DNA of 64,000 nt from Candidatus Poribacteria bacterium. Its GTDB lineage: Bacteria > Poribacteria > WGA-4E > PCPOR2b. Below the pieces are notes generated by a model. The model did not search any database, had not been told where the DNA came from, and saw nothing but the letters and a program-made list of their open reading frames with translations. This document shows positions 17,114-25,573 of this stretch, piece after piece. How positions within the stretch are numbered: the stretch's first letter is position 1; every line of letters begins with the position of its first letter. The stretch spans positions 1 through 64,000 of the forward strand of contig JAJECO010000081.1 of assembly GCA_022822005.1 (NCBI GenBank). The letters run 5' to 3'. Both the position numbers and the translations under genes were made by a program.

Positions 17114-18496
17114 ATGCCAGAACGTATCTTAGTCGTGGACGACCAAACGGCAATGCAGGATCTACTAACAAATCTACTCGAACAGCGTGGTGCAGAACCT
17201 GTGGCTGTCGGCACTGTGGAGGCGGGGTTGGATATGGTATCCAAGAGTCCCGATGCCTTCGATTTGGTCATTCTGGACCTCGATTTTGGTGAGGGAGAAA
17301 CAAACGGACTCGCTGGATTGGAAGAAATCAAGAAAATCAACCCTTCCCTGCCAGTTGTTATCTTAACGGGCAAAGGTACGATCTCGACCGCTGTCGAAGC
17401 GATTAAACTGGGCGCTCAAGAATATGTCGAAAAGGATTTCTATATTGAGGAAAACATGGAACTCGCCCTCACTCGCCTCAACCACCTGATCCGCGCTACA
17501 ATCGATAACAAGCGACTGCGTCGAGAACGCGAGTTTTATCGAGAGGAACTGAAGGGGCGATACAACATTGTGGGCAATAGCCGTGCTATTCAACAGGTGC
17601 ATCAGCAGATAGCCGAAGTTGCTTCTATTCCACGACCCGTTCTGATTCGGGGTGAACGCGGTACTGGCAAAGAGTTGGTCGCGGCTGCGATCCATAATAA
17701 CAGTGATCGTCAAAAACGTCCGTTTATCACAATTAATTGTGCAGCACTGGCAGAGGGGCTGCTGGAATGTGAACTCTTCGGACAGGAGGATAACGCTTTT
17801 ACAAATTCGTCGTTCCGAGAAGGACGCTTTGTATTGGCAGATAGAGGCACGCTTTTCCTTGATGAAATTGGCAATATGTCGGTTGAATTTCAACAGAAGA
17901 TCCTGCGTGTGCTGGAGTATCAGCAGTTCGAGCGGGTCGGTGGCACGAAGACAATGAAGGTTGATGTGCGAGTTATTGCTGCAACCAACAGCGATATAGA
18001 GGCAGATATAGAAGCGGGCAAATTTCGAGCGGACCTGTACGACCGACTCGCATTTGAGACGATCTGGCTGCCCCCGTTACGTGATCGGAAAGAGGATATT
18101 GAACTGTTGTGCTACCATTTCATGGAGCGTCTCGCAGGTGAGGTGGCTAACATCAAACCCAAAAGATTGGCACCTGAAACTCTGGAGTGCATGGACGCAT
18201 ACGATTGGCCCGGTAATGTCCGGGAGCTCAAGTATGTTATTGAGCGTATCACGTATAAAGTTGATGGGGATACCATCTCTCCACACCATTTGCCTCAAGA
18301 GATTCTTACCGCCTATTCGCGCTCTGGCGATGGAGAAACCCTCTCGAATCGGTTGGCTCAAGTTGAGAAACAGATTCTGATGGATGTGTATGAACAGTGT
18401 CAAGGCGATTTAGAAGAAATTGCTCGGCAACTGAGTACCCCGCTTGAATCGCTGAAACAACTGATGCAGAAGCATCAGATTGACCATGCACAGTAG
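17114..18496 (+). CDS. NtrC-type response regulator with degenerate GAFTGA loop
   Basis: 460 aa. Receiver domain (about 1-125): acidic pair in VVDDQ, phosphoacceptor Asp in ILDLDFG, switch Thr in ILTGKG, Lys in YVEKDF. AAA+ domain (about 150-390): Walker A GERGTGKE, Walker B-like GTLFLDEIG, arginine residues in FRADLYDRL. The sigma54-contacting GAFTGA loop reads NAFTNS, so contact with sigma54 is doubtful. The C-terminal part (about 410-460) is helical and only weakly like a Fis-type helix-turn-helix. The start ATG at 17114 follows AGGAG; an upstream in-frame start at 17063 would overlap ecfT and precede the receiver domain needlessly. No histidine kinase is adjacent. Confidence 0.85.
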   Translation: MPERILVVDDQTAMQDLLTNLLEQRGAEPVAVGTVEAGLDMVSKSPDAFDLVILDLDFGEGETNGLAGLEEIKKINPSLPVVILTGKGTISTAVEAIKLGAQEYVEKDFYIEENMELALTRLNHLIRATIDNKRLRREREFYREELKGRYNIVGNSRAIQQVHQQIAEVASIPRPVLIRGERGTGKELVAAAIHNNSDRQKRPFITINCAALAEGLLECELFGQEDNAFTNSSFREGRFVLADRGTLFLDEIGNMSVEFQQKILRVLEYQQFERVGGTKTMKVDVRVIAATNSDIEADIEAGKFRADLYDRLAFETIWLPPLRDRKEDIELLCYHFMERLAGEVANIKPKRLAPETLECMDAYDWPGNVRELKYVIERITYKVDGDTISPHHLPQEILTAYSRSGDGETLSNRLAQVEKQILMDVYEQCQGDLEEIARQLSTPLESLKQLMQKHQIDHAQ

Positions 18497-18538
18497 GATC
18501 AACATAGCATTGAGCCAGAAATCAGATTGGAGGGAACC

Positions 18539-19936
18539 TTGTTGTTCACAATTACAACGACAGCACATCAGGCAGAGGACCTCAGTTTCCTGCTTCACAA
18601 GCATCCGGCACGGGTACAAGTCTTTGAATTGAAATTTGGAAAGGTCCATATTTTTTATCCGGAAGTAAACGAGACGCGTTGCACGGCAGCGATGCTGCTT
18701 GAAGTTGATCCCATCGCATTAGCCCGCAGGCACAGGGGTGGAGGCGGTGGTACGTTGGGAACCTATGTAAATGACCGTCCTTACGTGGCATCATCATTTT
18801 TGAGTGTAGCGATCTCACAAGTATTTGGAACAGCCTTGGCAGGACACTGCAAAGATCTGCCTGATCGGGTGGATGAAGCGATGCCTTTTGAAGTAAACAT
18901 CGCTGTCCTACCCTGTCGTGGAGGGGAGACGGTGCTTCGGCGGCTGTTTGAACCGCTCGGCTATCAGGTAGAGGCAACACCGTATGCGCTTGATAATCAA
19001 TTCCCGCAATGGGGTGCCTCACGCTACTTTACGGTGAACCTGAGAATAACATGCAGCCTGCAATTGCTTCTATCCCACCTCTACGTACTTGTACCTGTTT
19101 TGGATGATGAAAAGCATTATTACGTTGGCGAGGACGAAGTGCGGAAACTGCTACGTCGTGGAGAGAGGTGGCTACCTTCACACCCAGAACGGGACCTCAT
19201 CACTGAGCGATACCTCAAATATCAGCGTTCATTGGTACGCGAGGCATTGGCACGGTTGCAGGAGGACGCGGTAGCACCCGATGCAACGGCGGAGAGGTAC
19301 GCCGCTGCGGAAGAAGCTTTGGAAGCACCTGTGCGACTGAATGCGCTGCGATTAGAGGCGGTGTTGGAGGCATTGAAACAGTGTAGTGCAAGACGGGTGC
19401 TTGACCTCGGCTGCGGCGAGGGGAAACTGCTCGTTATGCTGATGAAAGACGCGTACTTTGAAAGGCTCGTTGGGATGGACGTTTCCGCGCAAGCATTAGA
19501 AAACGCTGCAAAACGGCTACGCCTCGACAGCCATCCGATACGCCGAGAGCGTGTGTCACTCCTTCATGGAGCCTTGACCTATCGTGATGACCGCCTGTAC
19601 GGCTATGATGCCGCCACGCTGGTTGAGGTCATTGAACACTTGGATGCGCCACGTCTGAGAGCTTTGGAGCGTGTTGTCTTCGAATATGCCCGTCCGGGAT
19701 GTGTCATCGTCACGACGCCCAATCGCGAATATAACGCTCGTTTTGAATCTTTGCCCGCGGGCAACTTTCGCCACCCTGACCATCGCTTTGAATGGGGACG
19801 TTCCGAGTTTCGTACATGGGCAGAATATGTCGCGACGCAGTTTGGCTACGCCGTGAGGTTCGTTCCAATCGGTGAAGCAGACGAAGCACTCGGTCCGCCG
19901 ACGCAAATGGCGGTGTTTGAACAACTGCATGATTGA
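18539..19936 (+). CDS. hen1: Bacterial Hen1, 3'-terminal RNA ribose 2'-O-methyltransferase
   Basis: 465 aa. Methylates the 2'-OH at the 3' end of cleaved RNA before it is resealed by Pnkp, which protects the repaired site from ribotoxins. The N-terminal half (start LFTITTT, HPARVQ, FYPEVNETRCTAALL-like) is the bacterial Hen1 domain that supports Pnkp ligase activity. The C-terminal half is a SAM methyltransferase: VLDLGCGEGK at about 287, then EVIEHLD with metal-binding Glu/His, and NREYN followed by HPDHRFEW with another His. The start is TTG at 18539 (or 18542) behind GGAGGG at 18529; family members begin at this point. Pnkp lies 436 bp downstream on the same strand. Confidence 0.93.
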   Translation: MLFTITTTAHQAEDLSFLLHKHPARVQVFELKFGKVHIFYPEVNETRCTAAMLLEVDPIALARRHRGGGGGTLGTYVNDRPYVASSFLSVAISQVFGTALAGHCKDLPDRVDEAMPFEVNIAVLPCRGGETVLRRLFEPLGYQVEATPYALDNQFPQWGASRYFTVNLRITCSLQLLLSHLYVLVPVLDDEKHYYVGEDEVRKLLRRGERWLPSHPERDLITERYLKYQRSLVREALARLQEDAVAPDATAERYAAAEEALEAPVRLNALRLEAVLEALKQCSARRVLDLGCGEGKLLVMLMKDAYFERLVGMDVSAQALENAAKRLRLDSHPIRRERVSLLHGALTYRDDRLYGYDAATLVEVIEHLDAPRLRALERVVFEYARPGCVIVTTPNREYNARFESLPAGNFRHPDHRFEWGRSEFRTWAEYVATQFGYAVRFVPIGEADEALGPPTQMAVFEQLHD

Positions 19937-20372
19937 TTTATGGTAGATTTTAGAATTACTTATATGCTCCCAATGCACAGTCAAGCCCCTAATCAAGTGG
20001 AAGCGAGGAAGCGGGTGTGTGAGGAAGCGAGTCCCAACAAAGCCGAGGATCCCGATAAATCGGGACGTGAGGCGTGAAACGTAAATCAGTTCATTGGGTA
20101 ATTATGGTGAAATCTACAATTACTCATACACCTTCGATGTACAACAAACCCCCTAAATCCCGCCCCCGATAAATCGGGATGTACCACTTGTCAGGGGGAC
20201 TTTGGAAACTTCTCGAAGGTCGGAGTTATTGGTAAATGTCCACTTATTTCTATAATTCGCTATAATGAGCTAATGAACAACTGTAGCTGCTTGTAAGTTT
20301 CCCCGAATGATGCGATACAATTATTCAGAAACGGTATTATAACAATTCCTTTTGGAAATCAAGAGCGCAACA
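19937..20372. other. 436-bp spacer between hen1 and pnkp filled with repeats
   Basis: No gene is supported. An imperfect direct repeat links 19938-19994 and 20104-20160 (both include TATGGT and AATTACT and run into CCCCTAA). A TGAAACGT-type repeat lies at 20067-20085, and CCCGAT-AA-ATCGGG palindromes at 20051 and 20165. The block 20149-20202 (CCCCCTAAATCC ... TCAGGGGGACTT) recurs at 25159-25233. Any pnkp promoter would be near its 3' end; a TACAAT lies at 20315-20320 without a clear -35. Confidence 0.7.
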
Positions 20373-23057
20373 ATGGGTGAAACCAAAACCATCACCATTC
20401 CAGAACTATCCCTTGTGCTGCTAATCGGTGCATCGAGTGCGGGTAAAAGTACCTTTGCCCGCAAGCATTTTAAGCCGACGGAGATCTTGTCCTCCGATTT
20501 CTGCCGTGGGTTGGTGTCGGACGATGAGAATGACATGGATGCAACGAAGGCGGCTTTTGATGTGTTGCATTATATCGCTGTCAAGCGGTTGGCGGCGAGA
20601 CGATTGGTGGTTGTGGATGCTACAAACCTCAAACCGGAAGATCGGAAGCCGTTTGTCGATTTAGCGCGAGAGTATCATGTTCTGCCGGTTGCCATTGTAT
20701 TAGACCCGCCGCAAAATGTCTGCACCGCACGTAATCAAGCTCGCCCTGATCGGCATCTACCGCGAAGCGTGATTCGTGGCCACATCCAGCAATTGCGCCG
20801 ATCTGTACGCAGATTGGGAAGGGAAGGTTTTCGCTACATTCATCACCTGTGTAGTGAGGAAGAAATCGATTCGGTGCGCATCGAGCGGCAACGCCTCTGG
20901 ACTGATCGTCGAGACGACTCTGGGCCGTTTGACATCATCGGCGATTTACACGGCTGCTGTGACGAATTGGAAGAATTGCTCGATGTACTCGGATACGTCC
21001 GAAACGAGGGAGGGATATTCGTCCACCCCCAAGGTCGACGCGCCTTCTTTCTGGGCGATCTGGTTGATAGGGGACCGCGTATTGTGGACACGCTGCAACT
21101 CATCATGGGAATGTGCGAGACAGGCAGCGCGTTATGCGTACCGGGAAATCATGACATGAAGCTATTACGGAAGTTGCGTGAGCGAAACCAGACTGAAAAA
21201 GTTTCGCATGGAAGGAACAATCGAAGAAAAAGTGTTGAAATTCAAATCACCCATGGACTTGCCGAGACGCTTGCTGAGCTGGACGCGCTCCCTACTGATG
21301 AACGGGAGCCATTTGAGGAGAGGGTCATCGCGTTTCTGGACAGCCTTGTGAGCCACTTCCTTCTCGATGACGGCAAACTGATTGTCGCACACGCGGGGAT
21401 GAAGGAGGAGATGCAAGGGCGGTCGTCAGGAGCGGTGCGCGAGTTTGCACTTTACGGCGAGACGACCGGCGAGACCGATGTGTTTGGTCTGCCCATCAGG
21501 TACGATTGGGCATCGGAGTACCGGGGCCGTGGAACTGTTGTTTACGGTCATACCCCCGTCCCTGAACCCGAATGGCTCAACCACACTATCAATATTGACA
21601 CCGGCTGCGTATTCGGAGGCAAGCTAACGGCTTTGCGCTACCCCGAAAAGGAATTAGTGTCCGTCCCGGCGCAGCGGGTCTATTCCGAACCTGTACGTCC
21701 GTTCCTTGAGTCTGAGTCGCAGGTGCCGCAGTTGACCGCACAACAGGCACACGATGACCTGCTCAACATCGCTGACTACTTGCAAAAATTAATGATTCAC
21801 ACGCAGCTGGTGGGGCAAGTGGTTGTCCGTGAAGAAAATGCCGCTGCCGCGCTCGAAGTGATGACGCGCTTTGCGGTTGCTCCACAGTGGCTTATCTATC
21901 TGCCTCCCACAATGTCGCCCAGTGCAACATCGGGACTTCCAAACATGCTGGAACACCCGGAGGAAGCGTTCTCCTACTTCCGCAACGAAGGTGTATCGCA
22001 AGTCATCTGTGAAGAGAAGCACATGGGTTCGCGTGTCGTTATCGTGCTATGCCGCGATGAAACGGTTGCCCTCAAACGATTCGGCATTATCGATGATGGT
22101 ACAGTCCAACCCCCGTTTGACGGCGACAAATCGCCGGAGGCCAACCGTGTTGAACCCAGTCTCGGTGTCTGTTATACACGGACAGGGCGCCCCTTCTTTA
22201 ACGACCCTGAAATGGAGAGCGCGTTGCTCCAACGACTCCACACCGCCTTTGATGCAATCAAGTTTTGGGAAACACACCAAACCGATTGGGTTTGTCTTGA
22301 CGCTGAACTAATGCCGTGGTCTGCAAAGGCACAGGAGTTGATCAAGGAACAGTACGCGCCGGTCGGTGTCGCTGGGGGGATTGCGCTCAAACATGCTGCT
22401 GAGGTTCTCACACAGTCAGGAGAACGAGGGTTGGCTGTAGAGGAACTACAGGAGCAAATCGCCCAACGGCAGGATAGCGTCGAACGGTATGGCAACGTTT
22501 ATCGACAGTACTGTTGGGAGGTGACATCGCTCGACGACCTGAAACTTGCACCTTTTCATCTGTTAGCGGTAGAGGGTAAAGTCTACACCGACAAAGACCA
22601 CGGCTGGCACCTCGAAACGCTGAAGACATTGTGCGATGCTAACCCTGACCTATTCCATGCCACCGCTTACCACGTTGTGGATGTGGGGGACGAAACATCG
22701 CAGAGTGGAGCGATTCAGTGGTGGGAGGCGCTGACAGAGCAGGGCGGTGAGGGAATGGTCGTCAAGCCGTACGACTTCCACGTGCGTGGTTCGCGCGGGT
22801 TGGTGCAACCGGCGGTCAAATGTCGTGGACGAGAGTATCTGAGAATCATCTATGGTCCCGAATATTTACTCCCCGAAAATTTAGACCGGTTGAAAGCGCG
22901 TAACTTGGGCGTCAAAAGGCAGTTGGCACTCCGCGAGTTTGCGCTTGGCATCGAGGCATTGGAACGCTTTGTACGCCGAGAGCCGCTGCAGCGTGTGCAC
23001 GAATGTGTCTTCGGCGTTCTGGCGTTAGAGAGCGAGCCTGTCGACCCACGGTTATAG
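20373..23057 (+). CDS. pnkp: Bacterial polynucleotide kinase-phosphatase-ligase Pnkp
   Basis: 894-aa three-domain RNA-repair enzyme, the normal size for the family. Kinase domain: P-loop GASSAGKST at residues 19-27, phosphorylating 5'-OH ends. Metallophosphatase domain: GDLHG near 190, GDLVDRGP, GNHD, removing 2',3'-cyclic phosphate. Ligase/adenylyltransferase domain: KHMGS with the adenylated Lys near residue 549, and EGMVVKP near 795. The ligase step needs Hen1, encoded upstream. The start ATG at 20373 gives the usual short lead before ITIPELSL; an in-frame TTG at 20352 is less likely. The gene ends 78 bp before the PrpE-like gene. Confidence 0.95.
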   Translation: MGETKTITIPELSLVLLIGASSAGKSTFARKHFKPTEILSSDFCRGLVSDDENDMDATKAAFDVLHYIAVKRLAARRLVVVDATNLKPEDRKPFVDLAREYHVLPVAIVLDPPQNVCTARNQARPDRHLPRSVIRGHIQQLRRSVRRLGREGFRYIHHLCSEEEIDSVRIERQRLWTDRRDDSGPFDIIGDLHGCCDELEELLDVLGYVRNEGGIFVHPQGRRAFFLGDLVDRGPRIVDTLQLIMGMCETGSALCVPGNHDMKLLRKLRERNQTEKVSHGRNNRRKSVEIQITHGLAETLAELDALPTDEREPFEERVIAFLDSLVSHFLLDDGKLIVAHAGMKEEMQGRSSGAVREFALYGETTGETDVFGLPIRYDWASEYRGRGTVVYGHTPVPEPEWLNHTINIDTGCVFGGKLTALRYPEKELVSVPAQRVYSEPVRPFLESESQVPQLTAQQAHDDLLNIADYLQKLMIHTQLVGQVVVREENAAAALEVMTRFAVAPQWLIYLPPTMSPSATSGLPNMLEHPEEAFSYFRNEGVSQVICEEKHMGSRVVIVLCRDETVALKRFGIIDDGTVQPPFDGDKSPEANRVEPSLGVCYTRTGRPFFNDPEMESALLQRLHTAFDAIKFWETHQTDWVCLDAELMPWSAKAQELIKEQYAPVGVAGGIALKHAAEVLTQSGERGLAVEELQEQIAQRQDSVERYGNVYRQYCWEVTSLDDLKLAPFHLLAVEGKVYTDKDHGWHLETLKTLCDANPDLFHATAYHVVDVGDETSQSGAIQWWEALTEQGGEGMVVKPYDFHVRGSRGLVQPAVKCRGREYLRIIYGPEYLLPENLDRLKARNLGVKRQLALREFALGIEALERFVRREPLQRVHECVFGVLALESEPVDPRL

Positions 23058-23134
23058 TTTTGAATGAATCGTGCTACTACAAACTGAAGCATGTACCGAA
23101 TTTTCTGAAGATTGGAGAGGAGGAGCCGGAGATT

Positions 23135-25039
23135 ATGTCTGACACCTACGAAAAAATCTACGCACAGTCATTGAACGAGCCGGAATCTTTCTGGGCGGAA
23201 GCCGCGGAAGATGTCCACTGGTACAAAAAGTGGGACACGGTGCTTGATGGCTCGCAGAAACCTTTCTACCGCTGGTTTACTGGGGGCATAACTAACACCT
23301 GCTACAACGCCCTCGATCTGCATGTGGAAAACGGACGCGCCGACCAGACCGCACTTATCTACGATAGTCCGGTCACGGGAACTATCCAGTCCTTCACTTA
23401 CCGTGAGTTCCGCGACGAGGTCGCACGTTTTGCTGGTGTTCTCGTCGATCAAGGCGTTCAGAAAGGCGATCGGGTGATTATCTACATGCCGATGGTGCCT
23501 GAATCGGTTATCGCCATGCTTGCTTGCGCTCGGATTGGCGCCGTTCATTCGGTTGTCTTCGGCGGGTTCGCCGCTAACGAATTGGCAACCCGCATTGATG
23601 ACGCAAAACCGAAACTCATCCTCTCCGCTTCGTGCGGTATCGAAGTGGACCGCATTATCGCATATAAGCCTCTGCTTGATAGTGCTATCGAACTTGCTGC
23701 AGAAAAGCCTTCGCGCTGTATCATCCTACAACGCCCTCAAGAAGAAGCATCCATGGTCGCCGGTCGTGATCTGGATTGGTCGGAAGTTGTGGAGGGAGCG
23801 ACCCCAGTCGATTGCGTGCCGGTTGCCGCAACAGATCCCCTTTATATTCTTTACACCTCTGGCACAACGGGTGTGCCGAAAGGCGTTGTACGCGACCACG
23901 GCGGTCATCTGGTTGCACTCAAATGGAGCCTCCAGAATGTCTATGGGGTAGATGCAGGCGAGGTGTACTGGGCGGCTTCGGACATCGGTTGGGCTGTGGG
24001 ACACTCCTACACGGTCTACGCTCCTCTGTTCAAAGGCTGCACGACGGTTTTGTACGAGGGAAAACCGGTTGGCACCCCCGACCCCGGCGCATTCTGGCGC
24101 GTCATTTCTCAACATGGGGTGAGCACCCTCTTCACCGCACCGACCGTCTTCCGAGCGATTAAACGCGAGGATCCCAACGGCGATTATATCCGAAAATATG
24201 ATCTGGGCGGTTTCAGGGCACTCTTCCTTGCCGGTGAGCGGTGCGATCCCGACACACTAATCTGGGCGCAGGAACAGCTCAACGTCCCGGTGATCGACCA
24301 CTGGTGGCAGACAGAAACCGGCTGGCCCGTTGGCGCGAACCCCATCGGCATCGAGGCATTTCCGGTAAAACCCGGCTCCTGTACCAAGCCTGTCCCGGGC
24401 TATGATGTGCGCGTCTTAGATGACGATGGCGCAGAGGTAGAAGCGAGCCAGATTGGGAATATCGTCATCAAGCTGCCGTTGCCCCCCGGCTGTCTTCCAA
24501 CGTTGTGGAATAACGACGGGGGTTATCAGTCCTCCTATCTCAGCACCTATTCGGGCTACTATTTGACAGCGGACGCCGGCTATAAGGATGAGGACGGCTA
24601 CCTCTGGATCATGAGCCGCACGGATGACATCATCAATGTGGCGGGACACCGTCTTTCGACCGGTGCGATGGAGGAGGTACTGGCAGCGCATCCCGACGTG
24701 GCTGAATGCGCCGTTGTGGGTATCGCAGACCAAATCAAGGGGGAAGTCCCGATGGGCTTTATTGTGTTGAAAGCCGGTGTTCAGCGCCCCGACGATCTCA
24801 TCATTCAGGAACTTATTCAGATGGTGCGTCAGGAGATTGGTCCTATCGCGTCCTTCCGAGTCGCGACGGTGGTGCAGCGGCTACCCAAGACGCGGTCGGG
24901 TAAGATCCTGCGCGGAACGATGAAGAGCATTGCTGATGGGGTGGAATACCGGATGCCGGCGACAATTGATGACCCGGTTATTTTGGATGAGATTACTGAA
25001 GCCTTGGCAATTCTAGGGTATCCACGCCAAAGTGTATAG
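23135..25039 (+). CDS. prpE: PrpE-like propionyl/acetyl-CoA synthetase
   Basis: 634 aa. AMP-forming acyl-CoA synthetase: activates a short-chain acid with ATP, then transfers it to CoA. Seen: the P-loop-like TSGTTGVPKGV (about 230), the RDHGGH stretch and ASDIGWAVGHSY typical of PrpE rather than Acs, WWQTETGW (core motif A5), YLWIMSRTDDIINVAGHRLS, and the catalytic Lys in PKTRSGKILRG near the C-terminus. The start is ATG at 23135 with GGAGAGGAGGAG upstream; a longer frame exists but is not family-like. A propionate substrate is suggested by the motifs and is not certain. Confidence 0.88.
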   Translation: MSDTYEKIYAQSLNEPESFWAEAAEDVHWYKKWDTVLDGSQKPFYRWFTGGITNTCYNALDLHVENGRADQTALIYDSPVTGTIQSFTYREFRDEVARFAGVLVDQGVQKGDRVIIYMPMVPESVIAMLACARIGAVHSVVFGGFAANELATRIDDAKPKLILSASCGIEVDRIIAYKPLLDSAIELAAEKPSRCIILQRPQEEASMVAGRDLDWSEVVEGATPVDCVPVAATDPLYILYTSGTTGVPKGVVRDHGGHLVALKWSLQNVYGVDAGEVYWAASDIGWAVGHSYTVYAPLFKGCTTVLYEGKPVGTPDPGAFWRVISQHGVSTLFTAPTVFRAIKREDPNGDYIRKYDLGGFRALFLAGERCDPDTLIWAQEQLNVPVIDHWWQTETGWPVGANPIGIEAFPVKPGSCTKPVPGYDVRVLDDDGAEVEASQIGNIVIKLPLPPGCLPTLWNNDGGYQSSYLSTYSGYYLTADAGYKDEDGYLWIMSRTDDIINVAGHRLSTGAMEEVLAAHPDVAECAVVGIADQIKGEVPMGFIVLKAGVQRPDDLIIQELIQMVRQEIGPIASFRVATVVQRLPKTRSGKILRGTMKSIADGVEYRMPATIDDPVILDEITEALAILGYPRQSV

Positions 25040-25573
25040 GAGCAAGATAGCCAAATTTGATACTATTAACCAATGATGCTAGTTTGCAACTGTTGATAAC
25101 TTGAAACATCAGGACTTACGCAAATTCAGCACGCGGCGCAAGATTTTTTTATTTTTAACCCCCTAAATCCCTCCCCCAATTTTATCCCCGATGAATCGGA
25201 ACGGACGGGATGTACCATTTATCAGGGGGACTTATGAACCCACTGCGTAAGTCCTAACATGAGGCATGAAACGTGAAAAGCATTGGTTCATCGGTTCATT
25301 TAGCCCCAGAGGGGCGATATGTCTATAGTACACGGATAAACAAATACCCTAAAGCCCCAGAGGGGCGACATGTGTATCCGAAGAGGGAAATGTAAAAAGA
25401 ATGAATGAACCAATGAACTCCCCGATAAATCGGGATCCAAAGCGACTTGAGCAATGTGGAGACCACTTTCTCACTAACTAGCACCAAAGGTTTATAGGCT
25501 ACACAGATTTCCGTGTTTTTATCAAGGTGGTAACTTGGTTCATCCTTACCAAACACACCCAAAGAAAGAATCT
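25040..25573. other. 534-bp intergenic region with several repeat families
   Basis: No gene is supported. It contains a 145-bp element with 12-bp inverted ends (25111-25255), the TGAAACGTG-type repeat at 25258-25279, and two GCCCC-AGA-GGGGC palindromes at 25303-25315 and 25354-25366. The flank of the first palindrome (ATATGTCTATAG) matches the flank of palindromes near 30478 in inverse orientation. CCCCGATAAATCGGG lies at about 25421. No clear promoter for the next gene was found. Confidence 0.7.
25111..25255. repeat. MITE-like element with 12-bp terminal inverted repeats
   Basis: AGGACTTACGCA at 25111-25122 and its exact inverse at 25244-25255 bound 145 bp without coding potential. Inside is the CCCCCTAAATCC ... 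TCAGGGGGACTT block also seen at 20149-20202. Ends of the same sequence bound a different filling at 46147-46256. Confidence 0.7.
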
